Of a stretch of DNA of 12,052 bases, positions 6,432 through 12,052 are shown one piece after another. The first letter of the stretch is position 1; each line of letters begins with the position of its first letter. The stretch comes from Candidatus Latescibacterota bacterium (GTDB lineage: Bacteria > Latescibacterota > MVCY01): positions 1 to 12,052 of the forward strand of contig JAUWEO010000028.1 of assembly GCA_030608245.1 (NCBI GenBank), written 5' to 3'. The position numbers and the translations under genes were made by a program. The notes below the pieces were generated by a model. The model was not told the DNA's origin, searched no databases, and saw nothing but the letters and a program-made list of their open reading frames with translations.

Positions 6432-7007
6432 ATGAGAATCCATACAGCAATTCTCATTGTGCTCTTGGTTCTGGTCTTCGGATGCAGGAACCCTTTTGCC
6501 ACCAGGGAACCGGAGCCTCCTACAGGAGAGCAACTCCCACTTCTGGAGCCAACATCTGCGGAGAATGTGTTAAAAAACTTAGAGATCTCCTGTGAATATA
6601 TGAGTATCAACGATTATATGGACACCCTCTCGGAGGATTTTCTCTTCGTGCCCGACGGCTCAGACAGTGAGAGGTTTCCCGATGTTTTCTCCGAACCGTG
6701 GGGGCGAGAGGAGGAGTCTATTTTCTGCCAGAGGCTTTTTGACAAAGAGATGACCACGCTGATCAGTTTCAGCTCCTCCGTCGATTCAAACGCTACGGTG
6801 ATAGAGGAAACCGCTGAATTTGTCCACTACCGCTACGACTACCACATAGCCCTTATACACCATCACCACACAGACGCTCCCAGATCGGTGAAGGGGAGCG
6901 CTGAATTCTCTCTCAGATGTGACCAGCAGGGAAATTGGATTATCTTCCAGTGGGAGGATGAGAAAACTGACTCACACACCTGGGGGGAGTTGAGAGCAAC
7001 ATTCTAA
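6432..7007 (+). CDS. Small predicted lipoprotein, first of a paralogous pair (possible NTF2-like fold)
   Basis: 191 residues. The ATG at 6432 precedes a clear signal sequence; the frame upstream overlaps the protease gene and repeat DNA and is not coding. The ribosome site is weak (TTAGG at 6418-6422). Residues 5-17 are hydrophobic, ending V-F-G-C, so Cys18 is the likely lipidated residue, followed by R-N-P-F-A. After a Pro-rich spacer comes S-A-E-N-V-L-K-N-L (42-50), a helix ending Y-M-D-T-L-S-E-D-F (62-70), then a mostly beta half closing with G-N-W-I-I-F-Q-W-E-D-E (167-177). A helix followed by a curved sheet at this size suggests an NTF2-like domain, an inference from pattern only. It shares its plan with the next gene, 26 bases downstream. 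Function unknown; location probably periplasmic face of a membrane. Confidence 0.8.
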   Translation: MRIHTAILIVLLVLVFGCRNPFATREPEPPTGEQLPLLEPTSAENVLKNLEISCEYMSINDYMDTLSEDFLFVPDGSDSERFPDVFSEPWGREEESIFCQRLFDKEMTTLISFSSSVDSNATVIEETAEFVHYRYDYHIALIHHHHTDAPRSVKGSAEFSLRCDQQGNWIIFQWEDEKTDSHTWGELRATF

Positions 7008-7020
7008 CCAGGAAGAAAAT

Positions 7021-7025
7021 GGAGG
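7021..7025 (+). promoter_or_regulatory. Ribosome binding site that decides the start of the second lipoprotein
   Basis: GGAGG at 7021-7025 lies 8 bases before the ATG at 7034. The earlier in-frame ATG at 7019 has only AGGAAG at 7010-7015, three bases away, which is too close. The 7034 start also gives a more usual short basic leader before the hydrophobic stretch. Confidence 0.65.
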
Positions 7026-7033
7026 CAGATCAA

Positions 7034-7651
7034 ATGCAGCAAGTTCAAATAAAGTTGAGGCTGGTATTATTTTCAATGGTGGCAGTTGCGGTACTCTCTG
7101 TTAGCTGCTGGAACCCGTTTGCTCCTTCTACACATAAGCCTGACAATGATACAGAAATACCTATCAAGGACCGTGATAGACCTGAGAATGTTATCAACAA
7201 CCTCCTCTACGCCATGAACAACCGGGATATTGAGGTATTTGAAGACTGCTTAGATGAAGACTACTGGTTTTACATTCCAGGAGTTTACCCTGACGACCCC
7301 GAATTTTGCACGGGTCTAAACAAGGATGATGAGATCACTAATATAAGGAGATTGTTTAACTTGGATCCTGGCTTCTCCTATCCCAAAGGCCCTGGGTTTC
7401 AGGTTATCGAATTTACCTTCTCCCACGGAAAACCCCGGATAGAATCAGCGGAAGAAGCAGGAGATGTGTTTCCGTATGCACATCCGGATGAGGACTGGGT
7501 GATCTACGAAGGCACCGTGAATATCTATCTCTATTTGGAGGAAAGCAAAGAGCACGGCGTTTACATTAATGAGCCTATGAAATACAAACTACGGGAAGAC
7601 TCAGAGGGCTACTGGGCGATTGTCCGGTGGGAAGATGTGATCCCTCAGTAG
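7034..7651 (+). CDS. Small predicted lipoprotein, second of the paralogous pair
   Basis: 205 residues from the ATG at 7034; starting at 7019 would add five. Basic residues then a hydrophobic core (10-21) lead to S-V-S-C, making Cys25 the probable lipidated residue although the -3 position is Ser rather than Leu. W-N-P-F-A follows, as in its neighbour. Other shared landmarks are R-P-E-N-V-I-N-N-L (49-57), D-C-L-D-E-D-Y (71-77) and the closing G-Y-W-A-I-V-R-W-E-D-V (192-202). The middle is longer and more divergent, with many acidic and aromatic residues. It follows the first paralogue by 26 bases and is surely co-transcribed. Tandem duplication followed by divergence is the simplest origin. 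No enzymatic motif; an NTF2-like fold is a guess. Confidence 0.82.
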   Translation: MQQVQIKLRLVLFSMVAVAVLSVSCWNPFAPSTHKPDNDTEIPIKDRDRPENVINNLLYAMNNRDIEVFEDCLDEDYWFYIPGVYPDDPEFCTGLNKDDEITNIRRLFNLDPGFSYPKGPGFQVIEFTFSHGKPRIESAEEAGDVFPYAHPDEDWVIYEGTVNIYLYLEESKEHGVYINEPMKYKLREDSEGYWAIVRWEDVIPQ

Positions 7652-7741
7652 AGTTCCTGCAAATACTGACCATTCTGGGAGAGGACTTGCGGGAGCGGGA
7701 CGCTGCTGCACCCCTCCAACCAAGAGCGACAACATAATTTA

Positions 7742-7800
7742 CCACGAAGACACAAAGATTAAAGAATACGAATTTTCTTTGTACCTTTGTGTCTTTGTGG
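7742..7800. repeat. Long imperfect inverted repeat (hairpin element) upstream of the deacetylase gene
   Basis: CCACGAAGACACAAAG (7742-7757) and CTTTGTGTCTTTGTGG (7785-7800) pair at all 16 positions, one of them as G-U. An inner arm pair AAAGAA (7761-7766) and TTCTTT (7775-7780) extends the fold. The element ends 16 bases before the ATG at 7817. I recall CCACGAAGACACAAAG-type words as widespread in gaps of uncultured genomes, which suggests a dispersed element. It lacks a T-run and is not an obvious terminator. Confidence 0.8.
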
Positions 7801-7816
7801 CGAGGCTCTTTATTCG

Positions 7817-9010
7817 ATGAGAGATCAGATTCAACATTCCAGGCACCGAATTTCTCGCTCCCTACGAGGTAGAAGAAAGCGGCGATCTTCTAAGCGAACC
7901 ATAGTTATACTTGCAGTGATTATCGTTCTGGTTGCTGTTTTTGTTCTGCAGTTCGCTGGGAGAGGCCGTTTTTTCTATTACAGGTTCAAATCCATCATCC
8001 AGGTGGACCGGGGACGGGAGACAGAAGATATCTACCAGGCCTTCTCCGATAGTCTGAAGGCCCGAATTGGCGAGACCTTGGCTGGGCTTGGTATATGGCA
8101 GGAACTTATCTCGGAGCAGAAACCGCTGAAGGAAGGTATTGGTCGTATTCTGGTTCAGGTTCCCGACGACCTTGCCTTGGTTGTCTGCAACCTTGAGCTT
8201 TCCCGGTTGGCCAAGAGACTGGGGGGAGAGATCAGCAGGGCAGTGGAATATCCGGGGAAAGACAAGGTAGTGCTTCAGATGGCAAAACAGGGAAGGGTAA
8301 CGGAAGAGGTTGTTCTGGTTAAAAACCGACAACTGCGGCGGAAGATCGGTACTATTGCCCTGATTGTGGATGACTTTGGTGGTGACATACAACTGGCTCG
8401 AAGGTTCTGTGAACTCGATTCGCAACTCAGCTTCTCGGTGCTGCCCTACCTTAGGTACTCTCGGCAAGTGGCTGAGTTGGCCTTCAGGAGTGGACACGAG
8501 GTGATACTTCACCTGCCTATGGAGCCACAGGACGCATCAGAAAACGATCCGGGCAAAGGAGCCATCCTTGTCCGACAATCCACTGCTCAGATCAGAACAC
8601 TGATCCGAAGGGCCCTTGCTGATGTTCCCCACGCAAAGGGAGTGAACAACCATATGGGGTCAAGGGCCACTGAAAACCGCAGGGTTATGGAAACAGTACT
8701 GAAGGAGATAAAAAGAAGAGACCTGTTCTTTGTGGACAGTATGACATCTTCTCGATCCGTTGGCTACTCCACAGCTAAGAAGGTGAAGGTCCAATGCGGC
8801 CGAAGGGACGTGTTTATCGATTACGAGGATGCTCAGAAAAGCAGTATTGAGGCCAGGTTGCTGGAGCTTTCCCGATTGGCGGCAGAACAGCAAGAAGCAA
8901 TAGGAATTGGGCATATCCGGGAGAACACCTTGAAGGTGTTGGAAGAGATGCTGCCCAAACTGCAAAAAAGAGGGTTCAAATTGGTTTTGGCCTCAAAGAT
9001 AGTGAAGTAA
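7817..9010 (+). CDS. Divergent polysaccharide deacetylase family protein (DUF610/YibQ-like), membrane-anchored
   Basis: 397 residues; ATG at 7817 with GAGG at 7802-7805, 11 bases upstream. The frame extends back to a TTG inside the hairpin repeat, which is not credible as a start. Residues 1-27 are strongly basic, 28-47 form one membrane anchor (T-I-V-I-L-A-V-I-I-V core), 60-170 a separate N-terminal domain, and 176-397 the NodB-like domain. Motifs: A-L-I-V-D-D-F-G (181-188), H-L-P-M-E-P (232-237), G-V-N-N-H-M-G-S (275-282), F-F-V-D-S-M-T (304-310) and A-I-G-I-G-H-I-R (361-368), where relatives usually show G-H-P. The family (PF04748) retains the polysaccharide deacetylase fold, but activity is unproved; substrates may be cell-wall or surface glycans. 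Last gene of the + run, facing rnz. No strong terminator follows it. Confidence 0.9.
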   Translation: MRDQIQHSRHRISRSLRGRRKRRSSKRTIVILAVIIVLVAVFVLQFAGRGRFFYYRFKSIIQVDRGRETEDIYQAFSDSLKARIGETLAGLGIWQELISEQKPLKEGIGRILVQVPDDLALVVCNLELSRLAKRLGGEISRAVEYPGKDKVVLQMAKQGRVTEEVVLVKNRQLRRKIGTIALIVDDFGGDIQLARRFCELDSQLSFSVLPYLRYSRQVAELAFRSGHEVILHLPMEPQDASENDPGKGAILVRQSTAQIRTLIRRALADVPHAKGVNNHMGSRATENRRVMETVLKEIKRRDLFFVDSMTSSRSVGYSTAKKVKVQCGRRDVFIDYEDAQKSSIEARLLELSRLAAEQQEAIGIGHIRENTLKVLEEMLPKLQKRGFKLVLASKIVK

Positions 9011-9107
9011 CTAATAGGGAACAATCTAATAAATATCGAGCCTCTTTGGGTGTTTTTCAGTGTTCAATTTCCCGGATATAGGATTAAGAAGAAGAAGGCA
9101 AAGCATC

Positions 9108-10022
9108 CTATTTATGGACCGGAATTTCGAATTTCATCAGGTCTTTGGCCACGGTGCTGTGGGGGAAGATGGCCATTGCCTCTTTCTGCAGAAGTGCGTC
9201 CTGGTCGCGGTAGCGAGGACTTATGTGGGTGAGCAGAAGTTCTTCCACTTTAGCCTTCTGGGCGATCTCTGCTGCCTGGACAACTGTAGAGTGTCCTTTC
9301 AGCCGGGCTTCCTCCCGTAGCTGGTCGGAGAACATACCATCGTGAATGAGTAGATCTGCGCCAGTGGAGATGTCTACCACCTGTTGGCAGGGACAGGTGT
9401 CAACGGCATAGACCACCTTTCTTCCTCTTCTAAGCTTTCCCAACACCTCTGTTGCCCGTACTGCTCTGCCGTCGCTGAGGGTGATGTCCTTCCCGGCCTG
9501 AAGCTCACCATACAAAGGGCCCTCGGGCACACCAAGCTGTCGAGCTTGTTCCAGAAGAAACCTTCCCGGACGCTCATTTTCCTCAAAGACATAAGCTAAC
9601 GTGAACACGGTGTGGTCGACTGGCACCGCATCCACCCGGTAATCAGAGCCACTGTGAATTCGTCCCCCGCTTGATTCCTCAACTATAAGTTCATATCCAG
9701 GGGTAAATTGGAGGCATTTGCAAGTCTGTTGGATGTAGTCTGAAATTCCGGGAGGGCCAAATACAGAAAGGGAGTGCTTTCGGGAGAGATGATTCAGAGT
9801 CATAAGCAACCCGGGGAGTCCCACTATGTGGTCTCCGTGCAGATGGGATATGAAGACAGCCTTCAACTTCCCCGGACTTAGACCCGCTTTCAAAAACTGC
9901 AACTGAGTGCCTTCGCCGCAGTCGAAAAGGAATATTTCCGCCCCTCTTTGCACGGCAGTTGCAGGCAGATTCCGGACTGGCGTGGGAATGGCCCCGCCTG
10001 TCCCTAAGGTTACTATTTTCAT
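9108..10022 (-). CDS. rnz: Ribonuclease Z
   Basis: Zinc-dependent endonuclease that trims the 3' trailer of tRNA precursors. 304 residues from the ATG at 10022 (an in-frame TTG two codons earlier is less likely; the family usually begins M-K-I-x-x-L-G-T-G). Metallo-beta-lactamase features in order: L-G-T-G-G-A-I-P-T (6-14), S-H-L-H-G-D-H (59-65), His137, V-V-Y-A-V-D-T (203-209, Asp208; many relatives read S-G-D-T), H-S-T-V-V-Q-A-A (244-251) and L-L-L-T-H-I-S-P-R-Y (262-271). The flexible tRNA-gripping arm lies around 152-178, with G-V-P-E-G-P-L-Y-G. All zinc ligands are present. No ribosome site is obvious; the gene sits 76 bases after the M20 gene and is probably transcribed with it. Confidence 0.96.
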   Translation of the reverse strand: MKIVTLGTGGAIPTPVRNLPATAVQRGAEIFLFDCGEGTQLQFLKAGLSPGKLKAVFISHLHGDHIVGLPGLLMTLNHLSRKHSLSVFGPPGISDYIQQTCKCLQFTPGYELIVEESSGGRIHSGSDYRVDAVPVDHTVFTLAYVFEENERPGRFLLEQARQLGVPEGPLYGELQAGKDITLSDGRAVRATEVLGKLRRGRKVVYAVDTCPCQQVVDISTGADLLIHDGMFSDQLREEARLKGHSTVVQAAEIAQKAKVEELLLTHISPRYRDQDALLQKEAMAIFPHSTVAKDLMKFEIPVHK

Positions 10023-10035
10023 AGCCAAGGAAGTC

Positions 10036-10098
10036 TTTGACCCCAGAGCGACAAGGTTTTGACCTTTGACTGGCTAATCTACCATTGACCACTAATGA
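10036..10098 (-). repeat. Degenerate TTGACC/GTCAATGGT word repeat between rnz and the M20 gene
   Basis: The gap contains several spaced TTGACC-like words on the + strand (TTTGACCCC, TTTTGACC, TTTGACTGG, ATTGACCAC, AATGACT), equivalent to GTCATTAGTGGTCAATGG on the - strand. The unit is too worn to give a strict period. No terminator or promoter is apparent, so rnz is likely read through from upstream. Confidence 0.45.
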
Positions 10099-11292
10099 CT
10101 ATTTCTGATGCTGCGATTTGAATTCTCGCTGCACTCTGTTCATTATGGCAGGATCGCTCAATAGATCCACAACAGTCATCGCCAGGGCTTTGGCAGAGAT
10201 TAGAAGGGCTTTATCCGCTCTGGCAGAGATGGCGGCCCGGGCGAATTGTGGTGAGTGTCCCACCACCTTTTCAGGACAGATAGCAATGTAAGGGTGTATA
10301 GCTGGCACCACGCTGCTTACATTCCCCATATCGGTGGAACCCATTGCCCCAGTCCGGGGTGATTCGTCGAGTTGTTGGCCAAGCTGGCGAAGATTGGCGG
10401 CGAAAAGCTCAGCCAGGGTGTGATTGGGGTTCATAGCTCGGTAGTAGCTGTCACTCAGCTCGAATTCCAGTCTGGCGCCGGTGGCCAGAGCTGCTGCCCG
10501 GGTGCAGTTTTCCATCTTCTGCAGCAACTCACTCAAGTATTCATCGTCAGCGGCCCTCACCTGAAAGCTGGCAGCAGCGAAGTCAGGGACGATATTGGTC
10601 CTGGTTCCCCCATTGGTAATTATTCCGTGGATGCGAGTATCGCTCCGCAGGTGCTGTCGCAGGCCGTTGATGTTGTTAAAAGTCTCGATAATTCCATCCA
10701 AGGCGTTAATACCCTTCTCTGGATAGGCGGCAGCGTGAGCGGCCTTGCCGTGGAATCTTACCTCCACCAGTTGGGAAGCCAGCGAGCCCCGTGCCACCAG
10801 GGTACGATTAGAAGGATGGACCATCATAGCTGCATCCAGTTCCCTGAACATCCCTTTCTCTACCAGGATTTTCTTCCCACAGCCACTTTCTTCAGCAGGG
10901 GTGCCTATCACCTGAATTGTTCCTGGGAGCTGATTTATTACTTCGGTCAAGCCAATTGCTGCCCCAAGGGAGGCAGTTGCTATTATATTATGTCCACAGG
11001 CATGGCCTATCTCTGGCAGGGCATCATATTCCGCCAACAGGGCCACGGCCGGTCTCTTTTGAACTCTCTGGGGCAGTACCGCCCGGAATGCCGTCTCCAA
11101 TCCACCTAATCTTCTTTCCACTTGAAATCCATTTGCCTGCAGCTTCTCTGTCAGCCAGGCTGCTGCCTTTCTCTCCTCAAAAGAAGTCTCCGGATTGCGA
11201 TGAATTAAGTGGCTGAACTCCAAAAGTTCGTGCTTAATAGAATCTATCTTCCTCGTTACTTGCTCCTTAAAGCTCTCCTTTTCCACTTCCAT
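10099..11292 (-). CDS. M20 family metallopeptidase/amidohydrolase (AbgB / PM20D2-like)
   Basis: Hydrolyses a peptide or amide bond, probably of small dipeptides, N-acyl amino acids or aminobenzoyl-glutamate; cytosolic. 397 residues, usual length. Metal and catalytic residues visible: A-E-Y-D-A-L-P-E-I-G-H-A-C-G-H-N (87-102; Cys99 and His101), P-A-E-E-S (132-136; Glu134, Glu135), M-M-V-H-P (156-160; His159) and G-H-S-P-Q-F (345-350; His346). The dimerisation/lid domain spans about 170-285, with R-F-H-G-K-A-A-H-A-A (179-188) and N-G-G-T-R-T-N-I-V-P (227-236). A Cys in place of the metal-site Asp is normal for the M20D branch. It begins 4 bases after the map stop. GAGGAG (11293-11298) abuts the ATG, so the GTG two codons on (11286) may be the true start. 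Substrate not determinable. Confidence 0.92.
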   Translation of the reverse strand: MEVEKESFKEQVTRKIDSIKHELLEFSHLIHRNPETSFEERKAAAWLTEKLQANGFQVERRLGGLETAFRAVLPQRVQKRPAVALLAEYDALPEIGHACGHNIIATASLGAAIGLTEVINQLPGTIQVIGTPAEESGCGKKILVEKGMFRELDAAMMVHPSNRTLVARGSLASQLVEVRFHGKAAHAAAYPEKGINALDGIIETFNNINGLRQHLRSDTRIHGIITNGGTRTNIVPDFAAASFQVRAADDEYLSELLQKMENCTRAAALATGARLEFELSDSYYRAMNPNHTLAELFAANLRQLGQQLDESPRTGAMGSTDMGNVSSVVPAIHPYIAICPEKVVGHSPQFARAAISARADKALLISAKALAMTVVDLLSDPAIMNRVQREFKSQHQK

Positions 11293-11296
11293 CTCC

Positions 11297-12052
11297 TCAG
11301 GATTCTTGGTGTTCTTCTACTGACGAGGGCAGGCTCAATATCTCTGGCTCAGCGTCAGTGATGGCGATAGTATGTTCAAAATGTGCAGACAGCTCGCCGT
11401 CGGCAGTGACCACTGTCCATTTGTCTGGGAGAATCTTTACCTGCCATCCTCCTTGATTGATCATAGGTTCTATTGCCAGCACCATTCCCTTTTTAAGCCG
11501 GGGGCCATGACCAGGGCATCCCAAATTAGGTATTTGAGGTTCTTCATGTAAATCCCTGCCGATCCCGTGTCCGACAAAGTCCCTCACTACGGAGAATCCA
11601 TTAGACTCTGCAAGGGATTGAATGGCATAGGAGATGTCATAGAGTCGGTTGCCCACTCGGGCCATTTTTATGGCTTCGTAAAGTGCCATTTCGGTCACCC
11701 GAAGTAGCCCTTCAGTCTCCTTGTTCACCTCTCCTACCGGCACTGTGATGGTGGCATCGCCGTAGTAACCGTTGAGCTTCACCCCTAAGTCCAAGCTCAC
11801 TATGTCGCCCGTCTTGAGCCGGCGAGGTCCTGGTATTCCGTGGATCACCTCTTCGTTGACCGAGGCGCAGAGCGCTGCCGGATAACCCATATATCCCTTA
11901 AAAGCCGGGATAGCTCCGTTGTTCAATATTAGATCCTCTGCTGTTTGATCCAACTCTTTAGTAGTTATCCCCGGCTGTATCAGATCTCTCAAGGTGACAA
12001 GGACATCGGCGACGATTCGATTGCTCTGCCGGAGAAGCTCTATCTCCCGGGG
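11297..12052 (-). CDS. map: Methionine aminopeptidase type I (5' end beyond window)
   Basis: Removes the initiator Met from new proteins. The visible 251 residues run to the right edge without a start; the frame reads P-R-E-I-E-L-L-R from the edge, matching the normal N-terminal helix, so only about nine residues are missing. The TTG at 11992 is internal, not the start. The five metal ligands are present at visible residues Asp88, Asp99, His162, Glu195 and Glu226. Each is exactly nine less than E. coli Asp97, Asp108, His171, Glu204 and Glu235. Motifs include N-E-E-V-I-H-G-I-P, S-L-D-L-G, G-D-A-T-I-T, V-G-H-G-I-G-R-D-L-H-E-E-P and A-I-E-P-M-I. The short tail after A-I-T-D is not conserved. Map often sits between adk and infA in the ribosomal-protein region; here it is followed by an M20 gene, so that downstream context is absent. 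Confidence 0.97.
   Translation of the reverse strand, partial: PREIELLRQSNRIVADVLVTLRDLIQPGITTKELDQTAEDLILNNGAIPAFKGYMGYPAALCASVNEEVIHGIPGPRRLKTGDIVSLDLGVKLNGYYGDATITVPVGEVNKETEGLLRVTEMALYEAIKMARVGNRLYDISYAIQSLAESNGFSVVRDFVGHGIGRDLHEEPQIPNLGCPGHGPRLKKGMVLAIEPMINQGGWQVKILPDKWTVVTADGELSAHFEHTIAITDAEPEILSLPSSVEEHQES

Noticed and set aside
7787..7816. Upstream extension of the deacetylase frame into the hairpin repeat.
   Set aside because: It starts at a TTG inside the repeat arm with no ribosome site; the ATG at 7817 gives a normal membrane-anchor N-terminus.
9011..9107. Terminator between the convergent deacetylase and rnz genes (GCCTCTTTGGGTGTTTTT near 9041-9057).
   Set aside because: The stem is only about four weak pairs; no solid hairpin on either strand.
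9108..10022. Long forward-strand frames opposite rnz and the M20 gene.
   Set aside because: They are antisense shadows of genes with complete catalytic motifs and show no coding signature of their own.
1..12052. CRISPR array, tRNA, rRNA, intact transposase, prophage or toxin-antitoxin pair.
   Set aside because: No regularly spaced repeats, cloverleaf, transposase motif or phage gene was seen on either strand.

Overview
The window looks like a chromosomal segment from an uncultured, diderm (outer-membrane-bearing) bacterium. It encodes an outer-membrane beta-barrel of the PorV/PorQ (UPF0164) type, several predicted lipoproteins, and clean AAGGAG-type ribosome binding sites. The PorV-like barrel, the 'C-x-NPF' lipoproteins and the word-like repeats in the gaps recall candidate phyla around the FCB superphylum (WOR-3, TA06, Latescibacteria-like groups). 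That placement is an impression from gene content, not a phylogenetic result.

Left part (1-3248, + strand): three exported proteins of accessory character. A small predicted lipoprotein (173-748) is a paralogue of the N-terminal domain of the next protein (866-2014). That protein joins this domain to a C-terminal domain which looks like a caspase-fold (clan CD) cysteine peptidase, with H-K-G-H-G and N-S-C motifs. A strong terminator follows it. A third secreted protein of unknown family (2103-3248) comes next. A gene-free gap (3249-3757) holds two hairpins with terminator character and then a good sigma70-type promoter.

Middle part (3758-9010, + strand): a run of six genes reading the same way. 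They encode a PorV-like barrel, a transaldolase with an unusual Cys-rich insertion, a site-2 (M50) intramembrane metalloprotease, two paralogous small lipoproteins, and a membrane-anchored divergent polysaccharide deacetylase (DUF610/YibQ). Apart from transaldolase these are envelope proteins. The spacing suggests one transcription unit, or two with the break in the 165-base gap before the deacetylase, where a long imperfect hairpin lies.

Right part (9108-12052, - strand): map (running off the right edge), an M20 amidopeptidase/amidohydrolase and rnz read leftward, convergent with the middle operon. They are housekeeping genes for N-terminal Met removal, small-peptide or amide hydrolysis and tRNA 3' maturation.

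The best candidate for something undescribed is the lipoprotein/peptidase pair at 173-2014. A free-standing copy of a peptidase's N-terminal domain sits directly upstream of the peptidase, as expected for a propeptide-derived inhibitor, chaperone or surface partner, although simple duplication with loss of the catalytic domain fits too. Second is the roughly 31-residue Cys/His-bearing insertion in the transaldolase. No rRNA, tRNA, CRISPR array or intact insertion sequence was seen.
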